5,980 nt of DNA, from NCBI GenBank assembly GCA_003224515.1, contig QHZC01000601.1, forward strand, positions 1 through 5,980. Direction: 5' to 3'. This DNA comes from Acidobacteriota bacterium. GTDB taxonomy: Bacteria > Acidobacteriota > Terriglobia > Acidiferrales > UBA7541. Numbering within the stretch: the first letter of the stretch is position 1; each line of letters begins with the position of its first letter. The notes under the pieces are model-generated. The model made no database searches and was not told where the DNA came from. It saw only the letters and a program-made list of their open reading frames with translations. Of this stretch, positions 1-5,980 are shown piece after piece. The position numbers and the translations under genes are program-made.

Positions 1-551
1 TAGGGATCGAAGTAGAGAGACGGCAGCTCCCACCAAGCGTGACGCGCAAGGAACTGAATTTCTCGCTGGTCAAAGCCGAGCGCCTTGAGCACATTTGGAC
101 TTTGCAGGTCGTCCTCAGAATACATTTTTCCTTGCAGCACGCGAAGCATCCGGTTCCTGCGAGGGTAGGGAAGTGCAGTAAGGTTGAATTCCTGAACGTA
201 TTGCCAATAACGGTCATAGCCAGGCTGGGTGAAGTGTTCGGCGCCGGCATCCACGTAAAGCCCGTCGGCGAGGCCCTCGCGTACGGTGCGGACGTGGCCT
301 CCGGTGCGCTCCGACGCCTCGAGGACGGTCACGTCGTGCCCTCCTCTCATCAGTTCGTAGGCGCACGATAGTCCGGCAATCCCGGCCCCGGCGACTATGA
401 CTTTTTTGGCGCGCTTCGTTTGGCTCCGCTCGGGGAGCGCCGGCAAGCCCGTAAGCAGAAGCGCGCCGGCAATTTTTAGGGCTTCCCGTCGCGGAATACG
501 ATCTGCGGTGCCCTCTGAGTTTTTCGGTTGTTCGGCAGATTCGGTTGACAT
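1..551 (-). CDS. FAD-dependent amine-oxidase-type flavoprotein, N-terminal part (runs off left edge)
   Basis: The first 183 residues are visible; the frame is still open at the window edge. A twin-arginine segment (PRREALKIAG, residues 20-29) followed by a short hydrophobic stretch (about 28-39) looks like a Tat leader. The Rossmann dinucleotide-binding site follows: VIVAGAGIAG at 51-60 (GxGxxG = G55, G57, G60), with E78 at the end of the second strand as the expected ligand of the FAD ribose. ERTGGHVRT at 81-89 is the GG-type motif typical of monoamine oxidase, phytoene desaturase and related flavoproteins. The family oxidises amines or C-C bonds and is usually about 450-500 residues, so well over half is missing here. 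The ATG at 551 is preceded by GAGG at 564-561, a 9-nt spacing. The gene reads away from the receptor remnant to its right. Substrate specificity cannot be told from this part. Tat export is an inference, because F/L after the arginines is replaced by EAL. Confidence 0.85.
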   Translation of the reverse strand, partial: MSTESAEQPKNSEGTADRIPRREALKIAGALLLTGLPALPERSQTKRAKKVIVAGAGIAGLSCAYELMRGGHDVTVLEASERTGGHVRTVREGLADGLYVDAGAEHFTQPGYDRYWQYVQEFNLTALPYPRRNRMLRVLQGKMYSEDDLQSPNVLKALGFDQREIQFLARHAWWELPSLYFDP

Positions 552-572
552 GAACACTTGCCTCAAAAAGGA

Positions 573-578
573 ATTATA
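573..578 (-). promoter_or_regulatory. Possible -10 box (TATAAT) for the flavoprotein gene
   Basis: The minus strand reads TATAAT from 578 to 573, 21 nt before the ATG at 551. That would place a transcript start near 566 and give a leader of about 15 nt that still contains the GAGG ribosome-binding site. No good -35 hexamer is seen 16-18 nt further upstream, so this is only a candidate. A perfect inverted repeat begins about 29 nt upstream of the box. Confidence 0.3.
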
Positions 579-606
579 GTCGGATTCTTCACGGATCAGA
601 GTGCAC

Positions 607-647
607 GCGACCCAATCCAACAAGGAGTTTCAGTTGGATTGGGTCGC
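607..647. repeat. Perfect 15-bp inverted repeat with 11-nt loop
   Basis: The left arm GCGACCCAATCCAAC (607-621) and right arm GTTGGATTGGGTCGC (633-647) are exact reverse complements, separated by AAGGAGTTTCA (622-632). RNA from either strand could form a 15-bp hairpin. Neither side is followed by a run of T residues, so it is not a classical intrinsic terminator. It lies between the divergent flavoprotein gene and the beginning of the truncated receptor frame. It could be a terminator without a U-tract, a binding site just upstream of the possible flavoprotein promoter, or a leftover of the event that removed the front of the receptor gene. The structure is certain; its function is not. Confidence 0.85.
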
Positions 648-660
648 CGCGCGATTCTAG

Positions 661-2004
661 TTGTTCGCGGAAGATTTGGACAGATCCGCCAACGTCACCC
701 GGGCGCGGTCCGGGAGAGACGCCACTGAACTGCATTCGAGGGCTTCCCCGCGCGTTGCATACTTGCCGTTCATCAGGGATGATCGCCTCGTTCACAACTT
801 GGTGTTCACGGATAAAACGGACTTCTCGCCCCGCTTCGGATTTGCCTGGACGCCTGAGTTCGGCCACCACAAGACGGTGATCCGCGGCGGCGCGGGAATC
901 TTTTATTCGCCGCTGAACGGCGATCCCTGGTTCGACTTTGCGCGCAACGCGCCGCGCTCGGCGAAGTTCATTCGCAAGGGGCAGTTTTCAGTGGTGGATC
1001 AGATTTTCTCCAACACCTCGCAACAGATTATTCAGCCTTCTATGTTCACCGTCGACCCGCACCTGAAGACGCCGCGCATCCAGCAATGGAGCTTGGGCAT
1101 CCAGCGTGAAGTCCCACCGAATCTCGTCGTGGAGCTGGGTTATGTGGGTTCCGCATCCACGCACTTGCCTCATTTGACCGACCAAAACCAGCGATTTCCG
1201 CTGATGAATGGCGACAAAGTCGTGCAACCTGTAACCTATCTGCCCCAGAAGATAGAGGCGCTCGCCTCCTATTTCAATCTGTTTGAAAGCGCCACCTCCG
1301 CCAAATACAATTCGATGCAAGCGAAACTGGAAAAACGCTTCTCGCAGGGCCTCTCGTTCCTGAGCTCCTTTGCCTGGTCCAAGACTCTGGACACCGCCTC
1401 TTCCACGCGCGATGGCGGTAATGGACAAGCGACTCCGCACATCTATGACCTCAGACTGGATTACGGCCCTTCGGTTTTTGACGCCAAGGTTAGCTGGGTG
1501 AATAGCGCCGACTGGTCGACGTTTGCCGACAAACTGCTCGGCGGTTGGCAAATCGGCGGTATCAGTGCGGTGCGCACTGGTTTTCCGGCTTCCTGCCTTA
1601 CGACAAGCGATGCGGCAGTCAATAACGTCAACTTCGAGCAGGACAACTGTGATGTCTCTGGAAACCCGAATGACGGTCCCAAGCAACTTCTAAGCTGGTG
1701 GAATCCTGCAGCTCTTTCGCCACCTACGGATCAGGAGGTTTTTGGCAACGCCGGCCGTAGCATTCTTCGCGGACCAAAATATGTGAGTTTCGACTTCTCC
1801 TCCATGAAGACCACCACGATCACCGAGCGGCCGAAGCTCCAATTTCGGTTCGAGGCCTTCAACTTCTTGAATCACCCAATCCTCTCTATGCCAAATCCAT
1901 TTGTGGACGCCCTGCCATTGGGCCAATACGGCTCGTTCGATACCATCAGCAGCACCGCCGCCAGTAATCGCGAATTGCAGTTCGCGCTAAAGCTGATTTG
2001 GTGA
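661..2004 (+). pseudogene. TonB-dependent receptor (Oar-like), C-terminal barrel remnant, 5'-truncated
   Basis: Homology to the large outer-membrane receptors common in Acidobacteriota is clear from about nt 796-817 onward. Residue numbers count the codon at 661 as 1. Motifs in order: TDFSPRFGFAW (53-63), IRGGAGIFY (74-82), RIQQWSLGIQRE (139-150), ELGYVGS (158-164), KYNSMQAKLEKRF (215-227), FAWSKTLD (237-244), LGGWQIGG (293-300), WWNPAAL (346-352), FGNAGRSILRGP (361-372) and FEAFNFLNHP (397-406). The last strand ends in FALKLIW, with the terminal aromatic expected for BamA-dependent insertion. Full-length family members are about 1000-1200 residues, with a signal peptide, a carboxypeptidase-regulatory-like domain, a plug and then the barrel. 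Here only the last 400 or so residues remain. An in-frame stop lies at 658-660, the only early start is a TTG at 661 without a ribosome-binding site, and the first in-frame ATG is at residue 128. The first 45 or so codons show no recognisable receptor sequence. It is therefore very likely non-functional, although the remaining frame is intact. Confidence 0.8.
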
Positions 2005-2023
2005 CGCGAAATCAGGGTCAGTA

Positions 2024-2088
2024 GCACAGCCACCTGCCTGCCGCAGACAGCTCTTGGCTGTGCATACGCGAAACTTTTAACAAGAGCT
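2024..2088. terminator. Overlapping inverted repeats between convergent genes; weak terminator candidate
   Basis: The receptor remnant and the esterase gene converge across a 93-bp gap. A 9-bp perfect stem is possible between GCACAGCCA (2024-2032) and TGGCTGTGC (2055-2063), with a 22-nt loop. An alternative 8-bp stem pairs AGCTCTTG (2049-2056) with CAAGAGCT (2081-2088). They share bases 2055-2056, so they exclude each other. There is only a short T run (2075-2078) and no proper U-tract, and the loops are long. The position suits a bidirectional terminator, but the sequence evidence is modest. Confidence 0.3.
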
Positions 2089-2097
2089 ACCGAGTGC

Positions 2098-4095
2098 TCA
2101 GCGCTGGGGCGCCTTCAGCGAATTTTCAAAACTGACCTCGGCGGGAGCGGCTATCGCCGCGAGACGATCGATGTCGAACTCCTTATACAAGTCCAGACAA
2201 AATAGCTCCGGCGCTTGTGGAAAGGTCACGGGAACCTGCAGCAGGTGCGCAAGCGTGGACATACCTTCGTGCGCGACCACTTCCGAGAAAAGGTCTGGTT
2301 GAAGCCCTGCGGCGACCAGAGCGATCGCTTCTGTGCGGATACCTCTAGACTCAAGCCGTACCTTCTGTGCTCCGGCGCGCTTGCGCATCCATTGAGCAAG
2401 CTCGATGAGCTGAGCCGCCTGAATTCCGAGTGGGCGCTCGCCTTCTCCATCGAGAATCTGTGCATAGGAAAATGGCGCAAGATCTTTCCAAGTGTCGCCA
2501 AAGAAGGTCAGGTCGAGAGCCCCCACTTGCTCGTCGCGATTCACGCGAGCGGATACATCCGAAGCCGCAGCCTTGCGGCCTTGATCATTGAGCACGATCG
2601 TGACGGGAGCGTTCGCGGGAGTCTCGATTCCTTTCAGCCAAACACCGCTCGCGCTCAGGCCGTTGTCCATTTCAAACAGATAGGACAGCGTCTCAACGCC
2701 TTTGTTCTTGGTATTAGCCAAAGTCCATGCGCGCACTAGGCGCGTCGGCTTATATCGGACAACAGAATTCAGTTTCTGCCGCCCTGAACTGGCCCACGCC
2801 GCCTTTGCCCCGGAAGCTGACGGAATAGGCGCGCGAGTGATCGTGCGCGCCATCTTGCGCGCCAAATCCAAAATCGTCAGGTTATCCTTGGGAAGTCCAA
2901 CGACCAGTTCGTCATAATTTCTGATCTCCCGGCCCGCGAGAATCTCCTTTTCGATAGGCGGCATGCCGAACTGTCGGCTGAAGAAACGATAGGCCTGCTC
3001 GCGATTCGCGAGCTGATAGTTGTGTGTGCCCGGATCACGGTTCTCGTACCAGTGGAACAGATCCTCTTTCCCGTAAAGCCTGAAAAAAGGCCGAATGCCA
3101 TCGTAAATCAGCGGCTTGACCAAAGGCGCGCGAAAGCAACAATCATCTTCCGCATTGTGGATCAGTAAGGTGGGCCGCGGCGCCATCATCGCGGTTAGAT
3201 GCGTGTAGTCGGCCGTGGCCAGAAAATCTGTTCCGTTTTGTTCGATATCGCCAAGGTCCCCGTATCTTCTAGCTTCCACCTTTGTGGTAGTCGAGGAGTA
3301 GCCTGCGACCGGGACGGACACTTTAACGCGCTCGTCCAGGGAACTCAGGAGAATCGTTTGCCAACCGCCACCAGAGAGCCCCGTCACGCCAATCCGGTTG
3401 CGATCCACGCTGGGATGGTTGTAGAGGTAATCGAGCCCACGCCGCATTTCGAGCAGAAAAATTCCGAGCGCATTGGCGCCCACCAGATCGAGATGCGCGC
3501 CATACCAATGTTCGTTTCCTTCTTGCCGCAGCTCGCCGAAGGCGAACCATTCCAGATTAAGCGCCAGAATCCCGTGCTTAGCGAAATTGATGCAGCGCTT
3601 CTGCTTGTATTCGACCGCTTTTCCTTGCGGCCCCACGTGACCGTTGACGTTCAATATCGCGGGCGCTTGCCCAGTAAGTTTTTCTGGCTCGTAAAGAATC
3701 GCTACGGATTGAAAGCCGGGAACGATTTCATAGCGCAGTTTATGAAGGCGGTAACCTTGATGGGTCTCGATGCTGCCGAGGTCTTCGAACTTCGGTTGCG
3801 AGTTGACCCATTCATCCGGCCAGCCGTGAAACACGACATCCTGCAACAGACGCTGACGCAGCCGCTGGGCCTCCTCGCTCCATTGCACGGCGCTCGTCGG
3901 GGTGGGGGGCGCAGGAACGCGGCTCAAGATGTACGATTTGATCTGAAGCAAGGCAGCGCCGGGCGCGAGGATCTCCTCGTCCAAAATAATCTGAAGGTCG
4001 CCGGGAGTGCTCTGCGGGGAGACCTCGCGACAAGAAAATGAACACGCGAGGAGCCAAAAGCCAACGATGTGGACGCGGTGTCGATAGAGTCGCAT
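2098..4095 (-). CDS. Acetyl-xylan-esterase-like alpha/beta-hydrolase lipoprotein with a second, degenerate hydrolase-like half
   Basis: This encodes 665 residues. The N-terminus MRLYRHR plus a hydrophobic stretch ends in a lipobox LLAC (15-18), so it is probably lipid-anchored at C18. The first half (about 70-380) is a serine hydrolase. TGLSGGG (238-244) is the nucleophile elbow with S241. NAEDDCC (314-320) supplies the acid, D317 or D318. PGTHNY (355-360) supplies the likely catalytic H358. NVNGHVG (149-155) after the third strand may help form the oxyanion hole. This arrangement resembles acetyl-xylan-esterase/dienelactone-hydrolase-like proteins that remove ester groups from polysaccharides or other organics; the actual substrate is unknown. 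The second half (about 490-655) resembles another hydrolase fold, but its elbow region (ESRGIRTEA, 582-590) has no GxSxG. The start at 4095 was chosen because GGAGG (4105-4101) lies 5 nt upstream and a signal peptide follows at once. An upstream in-frame ATG at 4335 would cross the divergent gene and is unlikely. The stop is TGA at 2100-2098. Confidence 0.85.
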   Translation of the reverse strand: MRLYRHRVHIVGFWLLACSFSCREVSPQSTPGDLQIILDEEILAPGAALLQIKSYILSRVPAPPTPTSAVQWSEEAQRLRQRLLQDVVFHGWPDEWVNSQPKFEDLGSIETHQGYRLHKLRYEIVPGFQSVAILYEPEKLTGQAPAILNVNGHVGPQGKAVEYKQKRCINFAKHGILALNLEWFAFGELRQEGNEHWYGAHLDLVGANALGIFLLEMRRGLDYLYNHPSVDRNRIGVTGLSGGGWQTILLSSLDERVKVSVPVAGYSSTTTKVEARRYGDLGDIEQNGTDFLATADYTHLTAMMAPRPTLLIHNAEDDCCFRAPLVKPLIYDGIRPFFRLYGKEDLFHWYENRDPGTHNYQLANREQAYRFFSRQFGMPPIEKEILAGREIRNYDELVVGLPKDNLTILDLARKMARTITRAPIPSASGAKAAWASSGRQKLNSVVRYKPTRLVRAWTLANTKNKGVETLSYLFEMDNGLSASGVWLKGIETPANAPVTIVLNDQGRKAAASDVSARVNRDEQVGALDLTFFGDTWKDLAPFSYAQILDGEGERPLGIQAAQLIELAQWMRKRAGAQKVRLESRGIRTEAIALVAAGLQPDLFSEVVAHEGMSTLAHLLQVPVTFPQAPELFCLDLYKEFDIDRLAAIAAPAEVSFENSLKAPQR

Positions 4096-4258
4096 CAGCG
4101 CCTCCGCTTGATGAAATGTTCGTCGCGGTCCCAGTCTGGTGCCGAGAACTTTCCGTATGGCTAAGACGCACGCAAGCGCGGTAGCATAGCGCGAAATTCC
4201 GTCTGACGCATGCCAACGGCCGGCGGTGCGGCGGAGCTCGCAGAATTGGGGAAGGGAA
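4096..4258. promoter_or_regulatory. Divergent intergenic region with an imperfect dyad at 4177-4193
   Basis: This 163-bp spacer separates the divergent esterase (start 4095) and amidohydrolase (start 4259) genes, so promoters for both should lie here. No pair of good -35/-10 hexamers stands out on either strand. An imperfect palindrome CGCGGTAGCATAGCGCG (4177-4193, centre 4185) pairs 6 of 8 positions and sits near the middle of the spacer, where a shared operator could be. In a GC-rich genome such a dyad may be chance. The ribosome-binding sites are clear: GGAGG at 4105-4101 for the esterase and a GGGGAAGGG stretch at 4248-4256 for the amidohydrolase. Confidence 0.35.
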
Positions 4259-5185
4259 ATGAGCAACCATGTATCACGGCGAAAGTTCCTGGGCGCAGCG
4301 GCCGCGAGTGTGCCCGGCGCATGGAGTCTCGCCAACGCGCTTCCGTCTCATACCTCTGACGCCGATCAAGGCGCATCGGTCACGTCCAAGAATCGCATAA
4401 TCGATATGCACGTGCATTTTGACGAAAAGAACCCTAATTTCATCGCGGATTTCCTGAAGCTCTCAGACCGCCTGAATCTCACGGCGTGCATGCTCACTCC
4501 CTTTGCGAATCGCAAAATCGTTGCCGATGCGGCAAAGCAGCACTCCACGCAAATCATCCCCTTCGGCTTTGTCGATCTGGATGCGCCCGACGTCGTCAAG
4601 CAAGTCGAGGAGCTGCACGGTATGGGCTATCGCGGCCTGGGCGAGCTGGAGTTCGTCAAGAAACCGTACAACGATCCATCCTACTTTCCAGTCTATGAGC
4701 TGGCCAATCGTTATGGATGGATCGTCTTATTTCACACCGGCATCGTCCTACGCAGAAATTTCGACGAGCCGGAGGATGTGGCTTCCGGCCGAATGCGCCC
4801 GATTTACCTCGAAGAGATTGCGCGGCGGTTCCCGAAGATCACCGTTCTCGGCGCGCACTGCGGCAATCCGGAATATGAATGGGCGGCGGAAATCGCACGC
4901 TGGAATCCCAACGTATTTTTCGACCTCAGCGGTTCGACGTTGACGAAAATGTACGCGCGCCTTGCAGAGTTCCAGAAGATCTTCTGGTGGTCGGCGACGG
5001 GATGGCACAGCGCGGAATGGACGGTAAAAACTCCAAACAACGATCTCAGCGCATTCATTAAAATCGTTTTTGGATCAGACACGAATCTCAACGAGATCGA
5101 GTCTGTGGTCAAGCAATATCACGACATGTTCGAGGCCTGCGACGTCCCGGAGCAGACGCGCAATTATGGGCGGGACGCTCGTTAA
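4259..5185 (+). CDS. Tat-exported amidohydrolase family 2 (metal-dependent TIM barrel), C-terminus altered by frameshift
   Basis: This encodes 308 residues. The twin-arginine leader SRRKFLGAAAA (6-16) is a near-perfect Tat motif. The amidohydrolase-2 metal and catalytic residues are present in order: DMHVH (49-53; H51 and H53), FHTG (158-161; H159), GAHCG (198-202; H200) and FGSDTN (271-276; D274). Members of this family hydrolyse or decarboxylate small ring or lactone substrates using one divalent metal ion; the substrate here is unknown. The ATG at 4259 follows a purine-rich GGGGAAGGG and places the Tat motif close to the N-terminus. A GTG 33 nt upstream (4226) is possible but has no better ribosome-binding site. 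The protein ends in NYGRDAR, which is not family-like. Reading one base later, from 5163, gives IMGGTLVKMLGLPD and a TGA at 5205-5207, matching the usual ending, so a frameshift near 5162-5165 is likely. All metal ligands lie before it, so activity may survive. The downstream oxidoreductase is co-directional and starts 102 bp later. Confidence 0.85.
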   Translation: MSNHVSRRKFLGAAAASVPGAWSLANALPSHTSDADQGASVTSKNRIIDMHVHFDEKNPNFIADFLKLSDRLNLTACMLTPFANRKIVADAAKQHSTQIIPFGFVDLDAPDVVKQVEELHGMGYRGLGELEFVKKPYNDPSYFPVYELANRYGWIVLFHTGIVLRRNFDEPEDVASGRMRPIYLEEIARRFPKITVLGAHCGNPEYEWAAEIARWNPNVFFDLSGSTLTKMYARLAEFQKIFWWSATGWHSAEWTVKTPNNDLSAFIKIVFGSDTNLNEIESVVKQYHDMFEACDVPEQTRNYGRDAR

Positions 5186-5287
5186 GATGTTGGGATTGCC
5201 GGATTGAGGCGCGTGTAAAATAGAGTTGCTTCCTCGGTGGACTGCGGCGAGGTCGGTCTCAAGAATTGCAATGAAGAGGAGAAGCCC
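5186..5287 (+). promoter_or_regulatory. Spacer before the oxidoreductase, with a possible -10 box at 5216-5221
   Basis: The 102-bp gap contains TAAAAT at 5216-5221, which would start a transcript near 5228 with a leader of about 60 nt. No good -35 lies at the right distance: TTGCCG at 5196-5201 is only 14 nt away. The first part (to 5207) is probably displaced coding sequence of the amidohydrolase. A short 5-bp stem (CCTCG 5232-5236 with CGAGG 5248-5252) is too weak to call a terminator, so read-through from the amidohydrolase is possible. AGGAG at 5277-5281, 6 nt before the ATG at 5288, is a strong ribosome-binding site. Confidence 0.3.
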
Positions 5288-5980
5288 ATGGACAACTCAG
5301 ATAGCAAACTCAATCGGAGAGAATTTCTACAGAAGAGCGCGGTTGTGGCAGCCGGAGGTGCGGCGCTGAGCAGCACGGCGCTGTCCTATTCGCGCATTGC
5401 TGGAGCGAACGACAGAATCTCGCTTGGCCATATCGGTATCGGTAATCGCGGCAGTGAGCTCGATGGAATCGTTGTGCGCCTTAAGGACACAAAAAACGTC
5501 GAGATGACCGCGGTCTGCGATTTGTGGGCCCATAACCTAGAGCGCGCCGTTTCCGTCAATGAGAAGCATTACGGCAAATCCCCTCGTGCGCTCAAGCATC
5601 CCCAGGAGTTGCTGGCCTTGAAGGATGTGGATGCCGTGCTGATCTCCACTCCCGAGCATTCGCATTCGCCGATTCTGAAGATGACCGCCGAAGCCGGCAA
5701 AGATGCCTACGTCGAAAAGCCCATGGGCAACGTGCTGGAAGAGGTAAAAGCGGCTCGCGATGCCGTACTGGCCCGCAATCTCATCGTTCAGGTGGGCACA
5801 CAGCATCGCAGCGAACCGTATCAGATTGCCGTGCGTGACCAGATTCGTTTCAAAGTTCTGGGCGAAGTCACCAAGTATGAAATCGAGTGGAATTATCACG
5901 GACCTCGCTGGCGCGGGCGGCCCGAAGTGAAGATGATCCGTGAAGCGGATACCGACTGGCATGCTTGGTTGATGACCAAG
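5288..5980 (+). CDS. Tat-exported Gfo/Idh/MocA-family oxidoreductase, N-terminal part (runs off right edge)
   Basis: The first 231 residues are visible. The N-terminus has a twin-arginine motif NRREFLQKSAVV (9-20) and a small-residue hydrophobic stretch (AAGGAALSSTAL, 21-32), indicating Tat export. The NAD(P)-binding Rossmann domain begins at about 43: GHIGIGNRG (47-55) is the glycine-rich loop, AVCDLW (75-80) ends the second strand, and STPEHSH (120-126) precedes the conserved EKP motif (E143-K144-P145), whose lysine is catalytic in this family. DTDWHAWL (221-228) near the edge is typical of the exported Acidobacteria/Planctomycetes-type members. The full protein is usually about 430-470 residues, so roughly half is missing. 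These enzymes oxidise or reduce sugar or cyclitol hydroxyls with tightly held NAD(P). Tat export of a pre-loaded cofactor is known for Zymomonas glucose-fructose oxidoreductase. The start at 5288 follows AGGAG (5277-5281). It may form an operon with the amidohydrolase upstream. The substrate is unknown. Confidence 0.9.
   Translation, partial: MDNSDSKLNRREFLQKSAVVAAGGAALSSTALSYSRIAGANDRISLGHIGIGNRGSELDGIVVRLKDTKNVEMTAVCDLWAHNLERAVSVNEKHYGKSPRALKHPQELLALKDVDAVLISTPEHSHSPILKMTAEAGKDAYVEKPMGNVLEEVKAARDAVLARNLIVQVGTQHRSEPYQIAVRDQIRFKVLGEVTKYEIEWNYHGPRWRGRPEVKMIREADTDWHAWLMTK

Noticed and set aside
39..371. 110-codon open frame on the plus strand
   Set aside because: It is antisense to the flavoprotein, whose GxGxxG and GG motifs are unmistakable on the minus strand.
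607..647. Inverted repeat as a standard rho-independent terminator or as the end of an insertion sequence
   Set aside because: No T-tract follows on either strand, and no transposase or matching partner repeat is seen in the window. It was kept as a structural repeat only.
589..870. 93-codon minus-strand frame spanning the inverted repeat and receptor start
   Set aside because: It has low-complexity, arginine/glycine-rich content, no ribosome-binding site and no motif, and it overlaps receptor coding sequence.
988..1686. 232-codon open frame on the minus strand
   Set aside because: It is antisense to the receptor remnant, whose motifs are clear in the plus frame. The minus-strand protein has no family features.
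3199..4041. 280-codon open frame on the plus strand
   Set aside because: It lies wholly antisense to the esterase catalytic domain, has no recognisable motifs, and is explained by the codon composition of the real gene.
4096..4335. Extended N-terminus of the esterase beginning at the ATG at 4335
   Set aside because: It would overlap the start and Tat leader of the divergent amidohydrolase, lacks similarity to any leader, and buries the lipoprotein signal peptide. The ATG at 4095 has a strong GGAGG 5 nt upstream.
5537..5962. 141-codon open frame on the minus strand
   Set aside because: It is antisense to the Gfo/Idh/MocA gene, which shows the glycine-rich loop and EKP motif in the plus frame.

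Overview
The window looks like an ordinary chromosomal segment of an Acidobacteriota member, probably a soil or sediment lineage related to Solibacterales/Bryobacterales. This is inferred from three things: an Oar-like TonB-dependent receptor barrel of the type that is heavily expanded in that phylum, a twin-arginine-exported Gfo/Idh/MocA oxidoreductase, and moderately GC-rich coding sequence. No RNA gene, CRISPR array, transposase, phage gene or attachment site was recognised.

Layout. Positions 1-551 (minus strand, running off the left edge) hold the N-terminal part of an FAD-dependent amine-oxidase-type flavoprotein with a Tat-like leader. A short gap (552-660) follows, with a possible -10 box for that gene and a perfect 15-bp inverted repeat at 607-647. 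Positions 661-2004 (plus) are an open frame containing only the C-terminal part of a TonB-dependent receptor barrel. It has no signal peptide, plug domain or credible start, so it is called a 5'-truncated pseudogene. A convergent gap (2005-2097) separates it from a complete 665-residue lipoprotein esterase of the acetyl-xylan-esterase-like alpha/beta-hydrolase type (4095-2098, minus). A 163-bp divergent spacer (4096-4258) leads to a Tat-exported amidohydrolase of the metal-dependent TIM-barrel type (4259-5185). Its natural C-terminus appears to be displaced by a frameshift. After a 102-bp spacer comes the first 231 residues of a Tat-exported Gfo/Idh/MocA oxidoreductase (5288 to the right edge).

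How the genes might work together. All four enzymes carry export signals (three twin-arginine leaders, one lipobox), so the locus appears to encode a periplasmic or membrane-attached set for handling organic, possibly carbohydrate-derived, substrates: an esterase, a hydrolase or decarboxylase, and two oxidoreductases. The substrate cannot be read from the sequence, and only the amidohydrolase and the Gfo/Idh gene are arranged as a possible operon. I found no convincing new biological system. The points most worth checking are the broken or displaced gene ends and the perfect inverted repeat.
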